Source: Antedon bifida
Lineage: Eukaryota; Echinodermata; Crinoidea; Comatulida; Antedonidae
NCBI GenBank assembly: GCA_963402885.1
Contig: OY727102.1
Coordinates: 620,001-684,000 of the forward strand
Direction: 5' to 3'
DNA: 64,000 bases
Position numbers and translations under genes: made by a program. This document shows, piece after piece, positions 10,288 through 19,757 of the stretch. The notes below the pieces were generated by a model that was not told where the DNA came from, searched no databases, and saw only the letters and a list, made by a program, of their open reading frames with translations. Positions within the stretch are counted from its first letter, which is position 1. Each line of letters starts with the position of its first letter.

Positions 10288-11815
10288 CTGGCAAAACAAT
10301 GACAACAAATGATGACAAAATAAAAATATGTCAATACATTAAAGATGTATTGTTCCCTGAAAAAATATTCTTAACAACATTTTTGTAGAATATGCCATTT
10401 TAATGTAACATAATAGTAATCAACTTTGACCAAAAAACTTTGAAAAAAATGTATTTATCTGAAAAAACTGTAATTTAAAACAAAAAAAGGTCAAATTGGC
10501 TGCCAGACAATGTTTTTGTTTATAAGTGAACTAATTTTTTTTTTCTACGGAAGTGATTAACTGTATTAAAACTACAAAATAACATATTATTATTAGGCTA
10601 GGCAATCAATCTAAAAAACAGCCCAAAGTGAAACAAATTGCAAACAGAGATTTTTTTTTAAACAAATGATGAGGAGATCAAAATTTGAGCATCACACCTC
10701 TGTCATTCATCCCGATGATATGCAAATTAGCGTAAATATGCAAATTAGGGTGAATCTACAGGGTTACCATCTAAAAGGAGAGTTGATTTTTTCACTGATT
10801 TATTCAAAATGTATATATTAATATTTGCTTTAATGAAGCATTAATTTTACGAAAAAATGACCGGAAGTACAATATTTGACCCTCAACCCCATTTCTCAAT
10901 GTTTGCATACATAACGCGACTAAAATGTGTGTAGAGACTCAAATGACTCAGATACAGGTTTGCTATAGTCAGCATAGGACTGTTAAGTAAATCTCAAAAT
11001 CACACCTGTATCACTCACCTCAAAAGTATGCAAATTATTAGTACAAAGTACATAAAATATGCAAATTAGGGGGTGAAATTACAGGTTCCAATATGTCGAA
11101 AACCACTAAGGCTAGAGAGTTGATTTTTTTTCAAAAACTTGCTCAGAATGTACATATTTATATTTGCTTTAATGAAACATTTTACGAACAAATGGCCGGA
11201 AGTACAACATTTGACCCTCAACCCCATTTCTCAATGTTTGCACACACAATGTGACTAAAATGTCCCTAGAGACTTTGTTTTGGACTCAAATGATTCAGAT
11301 ACAGGTTTCCAATAGCCAGCGTAGGACCGCTTTGTAATTCCCAAAAATCACACTTTAGTGACATACCTGGAAAGTACTGTATGCAAATTAGTTGTACAAA
11401 TATGCAAGGAAGAGGGTTACAATTACAGTCGTCCTATATCTCGTAAACCACTCTTAATAGAGAGCAAATATAATTACATATATATTATTGTGAATAAATC
11501 AGTGAAAAAAATCAACTCTCTCTGACTAGTAGTTTTTGAGATGGTAACCCTGTAGATTCATGCTCATTTGCATATTTAAGCTAATTTGCATATCATCGGG
11601 ATGAGTGACAGGTGTGATGCTCAAATTTTGATCTCCTAATCATATGTGACCATTTAAAAAAATCTCTGTTTGCAATTAGTTTCACTCAAAATGATAGATT
11701 GCCTAGCCTATATTTAAAGTCTGATTTAATTAAAATTCAAATGTCATGTTTTTGGGGGACAATACATCTTTAATTTTAAAAAAGCCAGTCAAAAACACTG
11801 TTCATTGTTTGTTAC
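10288..11815 (-). other. NLR intron occupied by a foldback element
   Basis: Intron between the start exon and the DED-like exon. Nearly all of it is the element at 10342-11774. Only about 55 bases on one side and 40 on the other are ordinary intron. Confidence 0.6.
10342..11774. mobile_element. Large foldback DNA element with AAAGATGTATTGT termini
   Basis: The ends are inverted: AAAGATGTATTGTTCCC at the left and GGGGGACAATACATCTTT at the right, next to TTAA-type flanks. Long arms of a few hundred bases also pair (left about 10660-10815 with right about 11490-11690; for example GATCAAAATTTGAGCATCAC and its complement). The middle holds an imperfect direct repeat of about 300 bp (GGAAGTACAA, then TTTGACCCTCAACCCCATTT). 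No transposase frame is visible, so it is non-autonomous. A shorter relative lies at 21250-21585. Confidence 0.7.
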
Positions 11816-11861
11816 CTGTTGCCATGTTTTCAATTCAATTTTCTATCTTCATTTCTGACAT
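11816..11861 (-). CDS. NLR gene, start-codon exon (coding part 11816-11825)
   Basis: The exon lies between CTATTTTCAG and CAACAG/GTAACA. Its last ten bases are ATGGCAACAG: the codons for Met-Ala-Thr plus one base, the phase needed by the DED-like exon. The Met sits in a strong context (A at -3, G at +4). A small upstream frame MSEMKIEN ends 11 bases before this Met and may restrain translation. Evidence is splice grammar and phase only, since three residues carry no homology signal. Confidence 0.6.
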
Positions 11862-12131
11862 CTGAAAATAGAATTGTTTACATACAAACCATGCTGTCAA
11901 CTGGTTTTATCATTCTTTAACCCAACAAAACGAGGAAAGAGTTATACTGGTTAGGCCTAGTTGTCATCATAGTTGATCACAATTAATGGAGTGCTCAAAC
12001 AATCATGGAGATACCTCCATGGCTCAATGTAATTCATCCTATAATTGTTTATGCCGAAATAATACTAATAGCCAAACAAATAAGTCGCTGTTAGTGTTAG
12101 TCTCCTGTAGCAAAAAAGAAAGTCTACTTAC

Positions 12132-12183
12132 AACAGAATAATAATGGTGTTGTGGTATGTTCCCTCTTTATTTTAAAAAGACC
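12132..12183 (-). other. Candidate 5' untranslated exon of the NLR gene
   Basis: A strong donor (GTAAGT, complement at 12126-12131) lies about 50 bases downstream of where a TATA box at 12206-12214 would start transcription, and the next acceptor is at 11862. Limits are inferred. Confidence 0.4.
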
Positions 12184-12205
12184 AATGTTCCTCTACTTAT
12201 CTGTG

Positions 12206-12214
12206 CTATATATA
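12206..12214 (-). promoter_or_regulatory. TATA-like box of the NLR gene
   Basis: TATATATAG on the minus strand, about 30 bases before the inferred start of the untranslated exon. No transcript data are available. Confidence 0.4.
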
Positions 12215-12283
12215 TGCTCAATTTTTACTCAGGCTAATAAACTAGGCTGATAAAATAGGGCGTTTCCTCCATGGCATTAAACA

Positions 12284-12331
12284 ATGGTGACTACTTCTTC
12301 GCATCATGCAGCTAAAGTAAAATGACGTCAC
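12284..12331 (-). promoter_or_regulatory. CRE-containing proximal promoter module
   Basis: Carries a full cAMP-response palindrome TGACGTCA (12323-12330) followed on the minus strand by TTTTACTTTAGCTGCATG and AGTAGTCACC. The block is repeated in the opposite orientation at 16559-16605. A YY1-like AAAATGGCTGCG lies just outside, near 12367. Confidence 0.45.
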
Positions 12332-12653
12332 CAAAAAGAACCAAGATGACATGATACCGGATGCAAAAATGGCTGCGCCACAATGGGATTTATACAAATC
12401 CATTCTTTAAACACACACCCTCTGTATTTTTAAAATTAAAATTCAGAATTCGTGTTTTGTGAAATAAATTTAAACCTAGGTAAACATATTATAATGCATA
12501 TTATTTGTTCCTAATAACACTTATTAAAATGACAATGTGCTTTATGTAACAATAATATAAATATAATTTTCATAATATTTTATGGGGGTGACTTTATTAT
12601 TTTCATTTTTAAAAGGAACCTACAGAGTGAGGGCAGTGTGTAGAGATCGCCAC

Positions 12654-13242
12654 CAGAGCCATATATAGAGAGAGTTACGACTTCGAATGGATTAGAAGCC
12701 ATGTTTGTGTCCAACTATTCCTATGTAGCGTATGGAGTTAAGTCTTTTGTTTTGAAAATGTATAACGTTCGAAAGGCTTTAATTATCGAATTTAATATCA
12801 AAACAATCAATTTGATTAAAGGTTTTTGTTAAAATAATAAAAAAATTATAAAGTTACTGCGAACATGATTTAAAACAACAAAAATAGCAATTTCGGAACG
12901 GCTCTGGTTGTGCGCTCCATGCACGCTCTACGCGTGCGCGTTTAGTTTGTACAGCGATTCTCTATAGTAATGCATTGTTTTTACATTTTGTTGTTTAAAA
13001 TCATGTTCGCAGTAACTTTATGATTTCGTTATTATCTTACCAAAAACCTTTAAACAAATTGATTGTTTTGATATTAAATTCGATTTTTAAAGCCTTGTGA
13101 ATGTTATACAATTTTTAAGCAAATGACTCGACTCCATACGCTACATAGGCATAGTTGGACACAAACATGGCCGGCGTGCACACCACGTGACTTTCTAAAA
13201 TCTGTGAACGCAATGCCGTAACTCTCTCTATATACGGCTCTG
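12654..13242. mobile_element. hAT-type foldback MITE with 8-bp target-site duplication
   Basis: A 589-bp element flanked by ATCGCCAC on both sides (12646-12653 and 13243-13250). The termini are inverted: CAGAGCCATATATAGAGAG at the left and CTCTCTATATACGGCTCTG at the right. Arms continue to pair for more than 200 bases, and the loop lies near 12890-12970. An 8-bp duplication and CAGAG termini are classic hAT features. No transposase is encoded. The intact duplication suggests a fairly young insertion. Confidence 0.85.
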
Positions 13243-13269
13243 ATCGCCACAACTGCAGAGCCATATTAT

Positions 13270-13740
13270 TATTGAGGGCGCTAAACATAAAATTTAAAAC
13301 ATCAAAGCAGTTGGCAAAGATGTTAATGTGCTCTCCCTGCCTCAGCACTAAGGCCCTGCCACAGCCTTTTGGGATCGTTTCCAGCACAGTTGGTCGTATA
13401 CCTTTAACTCTATTCCACCGACCAGCGTGGGAATCGAACCCACGACATACGTGTTGTTAACACGACGCTTAGGCGACTGAGCTAACTGGTAATTTTGGTT
13501 TTAACAAGGATGATATGATATTTATGACGTAATGATGAATTACGTAATACACGTATAAATAGACTATTATCAGCTTTTCATTCATGTATACTTTGTGGCG
13601 TAACTGGTAATGCTGCTCAGTTTTAGCTGCTGTGGCAGGGCCTTAGTGCTGAGGCAGGGAGAGCACATTTACCATCTTTTTTTTTTGGCTCTCGCCAACT
13701 GCTTTGATGGTTTAAGTTTTATGTTTAGCGCCCTCAATTT
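13270..13740. mobile_element. Inverted copy of the composite tRNA-like SINE, folded against its own tail
   Basis: On the minus strand 13420-13491 holds a tRNA-like head with B box GGGTTCGATTCCCACGC and an anticodon-like loop TTAACAA inside a CGTG/CACG stem (AAC, valine type if taken literally). The tail GCAGGGCCTTAGTGCTGAGG occurs once inverted (about 13340) and once direct (about 13625), so the piece is a 460-bp foldback. The conserved spacer (ACGTAATACACGTATAAATA) is present. Confidence 0.65.
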
Positions 13741-13965
13741 ATTTTAATGTAAAAAAAAAGGGAATTAATTCTTCGTTTCGTGTTTAGAAGAGAATTAATT
13801 TTATCTCATCGTAGTTTGGTATGCCGTGCGTTTGTTATGCGAATGTGTGTACACATGTGCTGTGGGAAAGATGGTATTGTTAGTCATTCGCGATCAACAA
13901 ACAACACTGTTCAGTTTTTATTTTGTTAATCTTTTGCATTAGAATTATAATTCTACCGTTAAAAA
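13630..13965. repeat. Direct repeat A1 of about 330 bp
   Basis: Nearly identical to 14345-14672, from GGCAGGGCCTTAGTGCTGAG through TGCATTAGAATTATAATTC. Small indels occur in the A and T runs. Confidence 0.85.
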
Positions 13966-13976
13966 AAATATCCGTA

Positions 13977-14396
13977 GAGGTTCGAACCCCAGCTGATAGC
14001 ACTCAAAACTGGGCATTACCCGTTAAGCCACAAAGTACATGACGGAACAGCTGATAATAGTCTATTTATACGTGTATTACGTAATTCATCATTACGTCAT
14101 TAATATCCTATTAACATTGTTAAAACCAAAATGATCAGTTAGCTCAGTCGTCTGAGCGTCGTGTTAACACACGTATGTCGTGGGTTCGATTCCCACGCTG
14201 GTCGGTGGAATAGAGTTAAGGCTATGCGAGCCACTGTGTTTGGGGTTCACAGATCATACGTCCCCCTTTCCACCACACATCATGAGGCGACAACATCAAT
14301 GCATCTGGTGATGTGGTGGAAACGACCCCAAAAGGCTGTGGCAGGGCCTTAGTGCTGAGGCAGGGAGAGCACATTTACCATCTTTTTTTTTTTTGG
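13977..14396 (+). mobile_element. Composite SINE, direct copy 1: two divergent tRNA-like heads
   Basis: A minus-strand tRNA-like head (A box GTGGCTTAACGGGTAATG, B box GGGGTTCGAACC) lies at 13977-14035, and a plus-strand head at 14133-14203 (A box TAGCTCAGTCGTCTGAGC, B box GGGTTCGATTCC). About 95 bases with repeated ACGT words separate them. A SINE body follows (CGAGCCACTGTGTTTGGGGT, ACGACCCCAAAAGGCTGTGG) and ends in a T-rich stretch. The open frame of 63 codons across the body is a repeat shadow. Confidence 0.7.
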
Positions 14397-14672
14397 CTCT
14401 CGCCAACTGCTTTGATGGTTTAAGTTTTATGTTTAGCGCCCTCAATTTATTTTAATGTATAAAAAAGGGAAATAATTCTTCGTTACGTGTTTTGAAGAGA
14501 ATTAATTTTATCTCATCGTAGTTTGGTATGCCGTTCGTTTGTTATGCAAATGTGTGTACACATGTGCTGTGGGAAAGATGGTATTGTTAGTCATTCGCGA
14601 TCAACAAACAACACTGTTCAGTTTTTATTTTGTTAATCTTTTGCATTAGAATTATAATTCTACCGTTACACG
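14345..14672. repeat. Direct repeat A2 of about 330 bp
   Basis: Second copy of the segment at 13630-13965, here continuous with the end of composite SINE copy 1. A more diverged third relative may begin near 15225 (TTATGCAAATGAGTTTGTGC). Confidence 0.85.
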
Positions 14673-15437
14673 TTATAGTGTATTTTTAAATAATCCGTTT
14701 CATGCAAGATATTGTATTGTAGGCCTACTAATATGTAGAATAAATAAATATGTTTTAAGCAGATCTTCGAAATTGAAGCATATGAAGTCGAGTTTTTTAA
14801 AACCCAACCTAAAATTCGCATCTGGATAGTTGAAATTTAACATTATAATTATCAAAGGTGATAATACTTATTGTTTTCTAAATTATAGAAAGGCTTTTGT
14901 GTGCTCGCTCTGTTTATATTTCATAATTTTGTTTTGTTGAATTACCGTCACGGCCGCATGCATTGCATGTCTCACACCTGCAAAACAATCACCATTGTAT
15001 GGCTGGTCCTGAAGACTTATATATTTCGTTTCATAATTTCCGGCGACTAAGCTTTCATTCTTAGCTCTGCCCCAACCATGGTGAGCTTAACTGGAGACTT
15101 AATATTTAATTTCATATTTCAATAAATATTTTTTTCAAAATTGTCTTTTCTCAGCCCCAGTCATGGTGGGGTAGTGAAGAGGTGTCATTTCTGGGGACCT
15201 TGCAGCTATTTTAAACAGTTTGGTAAGCCCTACGTTGTTATGCAAATGAGTTTGTGCAGGTGTAAAGATAGTATTGTTAGTCCTACTGCGGTGATTTTGT
15301 TAATCTCTATTAGAAATTCAAATCATGTACAGATACAATTTACCGGGCCGGAATCTAGAAACTCCCCTCCTTTAGTTTACAAAAGTAATCTCGAAAAAAA
15401 CCTCATTTGGAAAAGAAGCTTATCCGTTGAAAAGAAG
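14673..15437. other. Spacer between composite SINE copies
   Basis: AT-rich with two moderately GC-rich patches at 14950-15080 and 15150-15300. No gene is supported. 15220-15320 weakly resembles the A1/A2 repeat. Confidence 0.5.
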
Positions 15438-15845
15438 GTTCGAACCCCAGCTGATAGCACTCAAAACTGGGCATTACCCGTTAAGCCACAAAGTACATGA
15501 CGGAACAGCTGATAATAGTCTATTTATACGTGTATTATGTAATTCATCATTACGTCATTAATATCCTATTAACCTTGCTATAACCAAAATGATCAGTTAG
15601 CTCAGTCGTCTGAGCGTCGTGTTAACACACGTATGTCGTGGGTTCGATTCCCACGCTGGTCGGTGGAATAGAGTTAAGGCTATGCGAGCCACTGTGTTTG
15701 GGGTTCACAGATCATACGTCCCCCTTTCCACCACACATCATGAGGCGACAACATCAATGCATCTGGTGATGTGGTGGAAACGACCCCAAAAGGCTGTGGC
15801 AGGGCCTTAGTGCTGAGGCAGGGAGAGCACATTTAACATCTTTTT
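15438..15845 (+). mobile_element. Composite SINE, direct copy 2
   Basis: Repeats copy 1 almost base for base, with the minus-strand head at 15438-15497, the spacer, the plus-strand head at 15591-15661 and the body to about 15845. Differences are a handful of substitutions in the spacer (TATTATGTAATT for TATTACGTAATT). The high identity implies recent amplification or gene conversion. Confidence 0.75.
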
Positions 15846-16550
15846 TATTTAATTTCTTTTTTCAACCTGTATTCGATCTCGTAAATTTTCTGTTTGGCGC
15901 CCTCAATTTTAAATGACATTGAATTTTTTTTCATCGCAGGTGTACGATGATTATTGGTGCGATCGGTGGTACAGAAAATAAAATAATTCCGATATTGTTC
16001 CTGATAACAAAGAAGCAGATTAATATAGTTGTTTATTTGACCCATTTGGCTTAGATGCCTATATAGGCCTAGAGGACTTAATTAAATACAGTAGTCTAGA
16101 GTAGTAGTACTACAGGCCTCCATATCCTCCTTTATCGTTACCGCGTGGCATCGTACTAATGTACACTAACCCAGCTTACTAGCTAACTACACTCCCCGCC
16201 GCCCACTAGCTCTAGCTAGGTATGCACTGCACTATCACTAGGCCTAGCCTATTTCCCATGTCTTGCAGCATCTGAAATAACATACTAAATACTGTACATT
16301 ATTATTATTTTTTATTCGCACTGGAAGTATCTAGGCTTTCATGTTATGTTAAAAAAAATTAAATATATTATTTATTATCCTCAGCAGTGAAAAAAATTAT
16401 ATTTTGTTGTCGAATATGCCGTGATTTTAATTGTCAACAACATGATCGTCAGTCGATGATGGCCGGCCGGCTCGGTTTCGATAAATCTGGCGTCGCGTGT
16501 ACGTGTGGTGGTGGAAAACACTCTCAGCAAGTTTGCTTCATTATGACCCG
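15846..16550. other. Gene-poor spacer
   Basis: I see no supported gene. There are TAGGCCTAG words at 16060-16250 and a GC-rich patch GATGGCCGGCCGGCTCGG at about 16457. A 98-codon open frame at 16387-16683 has no recognisable domain and runs into the duplicated promoter block, so I do not call it. Confidence 0.5.
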
Positions 16551-16558
16551 CTTTGACT

Positions 16559-16605
16559 TGACGTCATTTTACTTTAGCTGCATGCGAAGTAGTAGTCACC
16601 GTTAT
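16559..16605 (+). promoter_or_regulatory. Inverted duplicate of the NLR promoter module
   Basis: TGACGTCATTTTACTTTAGC followed by TGCATG, CGAAG and AGTAGTCACC matches the complement of 12284-12331 with few changes. A TTTATATGC word lies 15-20 bases downstream. It points right, away from the NLR gene, and now leads into a LINE fragment. Confidence 0.55.
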
Positions 16606-16709
16606 TTACTTTTTCCTTTATATGCTGGTTTTTTAGTCTTAGGGTCAAAGAGAAAAACTCACTACAAAGAATTGTTAACTTAAGTTCTAAATTAATAGGT
16701 TGTCAACTT

Positions 16710-17041
16710 CGTAGTTTATCTTCTTTCTGTGACATGCAAACTCTAGAAAAAAGTAGAGCTATTCTAAAAAATATTAACCATGCCTTGTTCAGTGATTTCG
16801 AGCTCATGCCTCATGGGCGTCGCTTTCGATGCCCGGCATGTAGAACAAACCGGAAAAGGAATTCGTTTTTGCCAGTGGCTATTCGACTCTTAAATTCTTG
16901 AACCTTGACTCTTTTTTTTTTTCTATTTTGTACTGTGTATTGTGATATTTTGTATATTTTGTAAGATCATTTTAATCCAGACCTTTTTATTTGAATTGCC
17001 CCGTGTGGGATGATTAAAGAATTTTGAATTGAATTGAATTA
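16710..17041 (+). mobile_element. 5'-truncated LINE, 3' end only
   Basis: Codons for the tail of a reverse-transcriptase protein are visible up to a stop at 16899-16901: FELMPHGRRFRCPACRTN, then NSFLPVAIRLLNS. The closing AIRLLNS is typical of non-LTR retrotransposon ORF2 C-termini of the CR1/L2 type. A short 3' untranslated region follows and ends in a (TTGAA)n tail at 17022-17040. Everything upstream of the C-terminus is missing, as is usual for aborted reverse transcription. Confidence 0.8.
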
Positions 17042-17205
17042 CCTTGCTATACAATCTTTGCGAAAACTCCCTATAAAGAGAGATAATAAAATGTGTGCGC
17101 GTGCGTGGATGATTCGGATGCGTATTCAGTTCTACGCGAATCATTTCGCGCGCAACATTTTGATGCATGCATTGTTTGTATTATTATTTATACGCGTCAT
17201 AAACG

Positions 17206-17306
17206 CATTATAATATTATAGTTAAGCAGCAGATCAAGCAAACGGCTTCGGCGGCGACATCTCTTGTCATTTAAAATCCGACAATTAGGACCTAAAAAAT
17301 ACTATC
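17206..17306 (+). promoter_or_regulatory. Core promoter and 5' leader of the ADP/ATP translocase gene
   Basis: A TTATAATATTATAG stretch ends near 17221 and could serve as a TATA element. The leader to the start codon is short, free of upstream ATGs, and contains a GC-rich GGCTTCGGCGGCGAC. The CpG-rich patch at 17095-17160 just upstream may be part of the promoter. Start site inferred. Confidence 0.45.
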
Positions 17307-17420
17307 ATGGGAGGCTTTGACGCTACAGGATTTGTTAAAGACTTACTGGCTGGTGGTTGCGCAGCAGCAATATCAAAGACAGCAGTAGCACCAATCGAAC
17401 GTGTTAAGTTACTTCTTCAG
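17307..17420 (+). CDS. SLC25A4/5/6-like: ADP/ATP translocase, exon 1
   Basis: Encodes the first 38 residues ([17 protein letters not shown], then [18 protein letters not shown]), covering transmembrane helix 1 and the first carrier signature PIERVK. The Met has A at -3 and G at +4 and no earlier in-frame ATG. The donor CAG/GTAGGC falls exactly after LLLQ. From memory, vertebrate SLC25A4 also breaks after this LLLQ, so the intron position is probably ancestral. Confidence 0.95.
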
Positions 17421-17732
17421 GTAGGCTAGGCTTCTGCTTTTTTCTTCTACCTAGCTACAGCAACTTTTAAAGTTACTTTTGTTTTGCTTATTGTTTCTTT
17501 TTTTCTTGCAAATGTTGCTTTGCCTAGGCTTGCCTCCTATCCTGTAGGCCTTGCCTAATACTAGGCTAGCCTAGGCTAGGCCTAGACTATAACTGTCCTA
17601 TCTTTTTATCCTTTTCATTTTTAATTGCTAGAGGCTAATCTAGGCCTAGGGCCTAGGCCCATATCTTACTTATTAATATTATGCCTAATAAATACAGTTT
17701 TATAATCATACTTTATTCTGTTGATTGTACAG
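17421..17732 (+). other. Intron of the translocase gene
   Basis: A 312-base phase-0 intron with GTAGGC donor and GATTGTACAG acceptor. It holds another TAGGCCTAG cluster (17525-17660) and nothing else. Confidence 0.85.
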
Positions 17733-18512
17733 GTCCAGGCCGTCTCAAAACAAATCAAGCCCGAAGACCAATATAAAGGTATATTGGACTGCTTCAAACG
17801 CGTCACCAAAGAGCAAGGATTTACGTCATTATGGCGTGGAAACTTGGCCAACGTCATTCGATATTTCCCAACTCAGGCTCTTAACTTTGCCTTTAAAGAC
17901 AAGTACAAGCGGATATTCTTGGGTGGGGTCGACAAGAACACACAATTCGCGCGGTATTTTATGGGTAATCTTGCTTCTGGAGGTGCAGCTGGTGCAACGT
18001 CACTTTGCTTCGTTTACCCGTTGGATTTCGCCAGAACACGTCTTGCCGCTGATGTTGGAAAGGCAGGAGGTGGACGTGAGTTTAAAGGACTTGGAGATTG
18101 TCTGACAAAGATAGCAAAATCCGATGGTATTCTTGGTCTGTATCGGGGATTCGGTGTGTCCGTCCAAGGTATCATCATCTACCGTGCAGCCTACTTCGGC
18201 ACTTACGACACCGTTAAAGGTATGCTGCCAGATCCGAAGAACACACCGATCGTCGTGTCTTGGATGATAGCTCAAGTGGTGACCACTGGCGCTGGTATCT
18301 TGTCTTATCCGTTCGATACAGTACGTCGACGTATGATGATGCAGAGTGGTCGCAAAGACGTCATCTACAAGGGAACTCTTGACTGCTGGGCCAAGATCCT
18401 CAAGACCGAAGGTGGTGGGGCCTTCTTCAAAGGTGCGTTCTCAAACGTATTGAGAGGAACTGGCGGAGCATTAGTCTTGGTTCTCTACGACGAAATTAAG
18501 AAGCTTTTGTAA
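17733..18512 (+). CDS. SLC25A4/5/6-like: ADP/ATP translocase, exon 2
   Basis: Encodes residues 39-297 and stops with TAA at 18510-18512. Total length of 297 residues matches the family (about 298). The protein exchanges matrix ATP for cytosolic ADP across the mitochondrial inner membrane. Three mitochondrial-carrier repeats are visible, with the remaining two PxDxxR signatures PLDFAR and PFDTVR, and the nucleotide-carrier hallmark RRRMMM directly after the last. No presequence is present, as expected for carriers. Coding GC content is clearly higher than in the surroundings. All of the rest of the gene is in this one exon, so later introns known from vertebrate homologues are absent. Confidence 0.97.
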   Translation, partial: VQAVSKQIKPEDQYKGILDCFKRVTKEQGFTSLWRGNLANVIRYFPTQALNFAFKDKYKRIFLGGVDKNTQFARYFMGNLASGGAAGATSLCFVYPLDFARTRLAADVGKAGGGREFKGLGDCLTKIAKSDGILGLYRGFGVSVQGIIIYRAAYFGTYDTVKGMLPDPKNTPIVVSWMIAQVVTTGAGILSYPFDTVRRRMMMQSGRKDVIYKGTLDCWAKILKTEGGGAFFKGAFSNVLRGTGGALVLVLYDEIKKLL

Positions 18513-18634
18513 TTTCTGCTACAGCTTATATAATAACTATTTTAGCATAACTTTACCAACGCACAACATAAGTATTTTGTTTTATTTTGAAATGTGCTCA
18601 GATCATTGTACAACATTAAAATGCTATAGTCATA

Positions 18635-18640
18635 AATAAA
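18635..18640 (+). terminator. Poly(A) signal of the translocase gene
   Basis: AATAAA 123 bases after the stop, followed within 25 bases by a GT-rich stretch (ATGTGTTGGTT). An ATTAAA at 18615-18620 is a weaker alternative. Confidence 0.75.
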
Positions 18641-18659
18641 TTTATGACATCGGAAAACA

Positions 18660-19300
18660 TGTGTTGGTTATTATTTGAAGGGGGCCTACAACTTTAAAAG
18701 GAAGTGCCGGAATTGTGACCTAAATGTATAATACGGTCCCATGGCCCACCTCTCTATAGACCCATTGCTAAAGATGAGACAAACGAGTTAATTACCAATA
18801 ATAACCAATATTTCTAGCTAATACAATTTTATAATTTAGTCGTTAAAAATCCTGCTATATTAATATTATTTATTTGTTAATATTTTATTTATTTATTTAT
18901 TCAATTTAAAAAACAGATATATAAAAGACCTATGCTAGATGTTGAATCCAAAACAGACAAAAAATATAATGATGATTAGTACAAACAAAAATAATATTGC
19001 ATAACAAAATGTGAGACAAAGCTATGGTTGTCCGTTGTTCGTCGTATTCCCTTTCCTTTGTTTAAATCTTTACATATTTCCTTTGTCTTCCCGTATTTTC
19101 CTTCACCACCCTAACAATAACTCTCTCTACACGCGAAAAATTACAATTTCTCATATTATTTCTCTCGCTCTGAAAACGTTGAGTTTTTCTGTTGTTTGCC
19201 AGCGCGTATCGCACATGTAGCGTACTTAACTTATAGTCTGCGACTGATATTGAAAGAATTAACCAATCACTGATAAGGGTTTTACCTTGATTGACCAATC
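18660..19300. other. Intergenic spacer between translocase and the next gene
   Basis: AT-rich, with a (TTTA)n run near 18880-18902. Short open frames on both strands at 19011-19298 overlap each other and show no domain. I see no gene. Confidence 0.6.
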
Positions 19301-19319
19301 GGAGTGTTTCTTTGACTGC

Positions 19320-19757
19320 TTACGGTCGAGTTCAATGACTGAACAAAGAACAACAAAGCGAGTGGCGGGAGATTGGGACACGCTTTGTGGTAAAATCCTT
19401 TTTTATTATGAATGGTGGCCACATGTTTTTGTTGTGTAATCAGAAGAAACGTGGGTTATCCCCAGCCTTGTCTACGACTTCATTGTAACCACATGGAACT
19501 TTATATCAAGGAATATTAATTGTTTATTTACATGTTTCGTCTTACAATGTTGGTACCTTGGAATGAATGGAATGGAATATATAAACATTAGTGGATAATT
19601 TAAATACATGGTTTTGGTGACGAGTTCAGTGTTTGTGGTTAGGCCGCAAAAAACAAGTGAATGTTGGGTGACAATAATATACTTATTTTGAGGTTAATAC
19701 GACATTTTTGTCATCAATTGTTATAGAAGTGAATTATACACCATCTTCACAAACAGA
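19320..19757 (+). promoter_or_regulatory. Candidate promoter and 5' leader of the long-intron gene
   Basis: An E2F-like GTGGCGGGAGA lies near 19360, in a GC-richer patch, and an ATG plus strong donor follows at 19758. No TATA box is evident. The transcription start is not defined. Confidence 0.35.

Noticed and set aside
10288-10318. ATG at 10318 as the start of the DED-like protein
   Set aside because: The first ten residues (MSSFVVIVLP) are T-rich intron plus a good acceptor. Splicing from 11816 gives a phase match and a strong start context.
14133-15661. Two plus-strand tRNA genes
   Set aside because: The anticodon loop of both copies is one base short and each is fused to a SINE body, so they are read as SINE heads.
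14161-15810. Two identical 63-codon open frames
   Set aside because: They lie inside the two direct SINE copies. Identity reflects the repeat, not coding conservation.
16387-16683. 98-codon plus-strand frame with several Cys/His pairs
   Set aside because: No zinc-finger spacing fits, and its second half is the duplicated promoter block.
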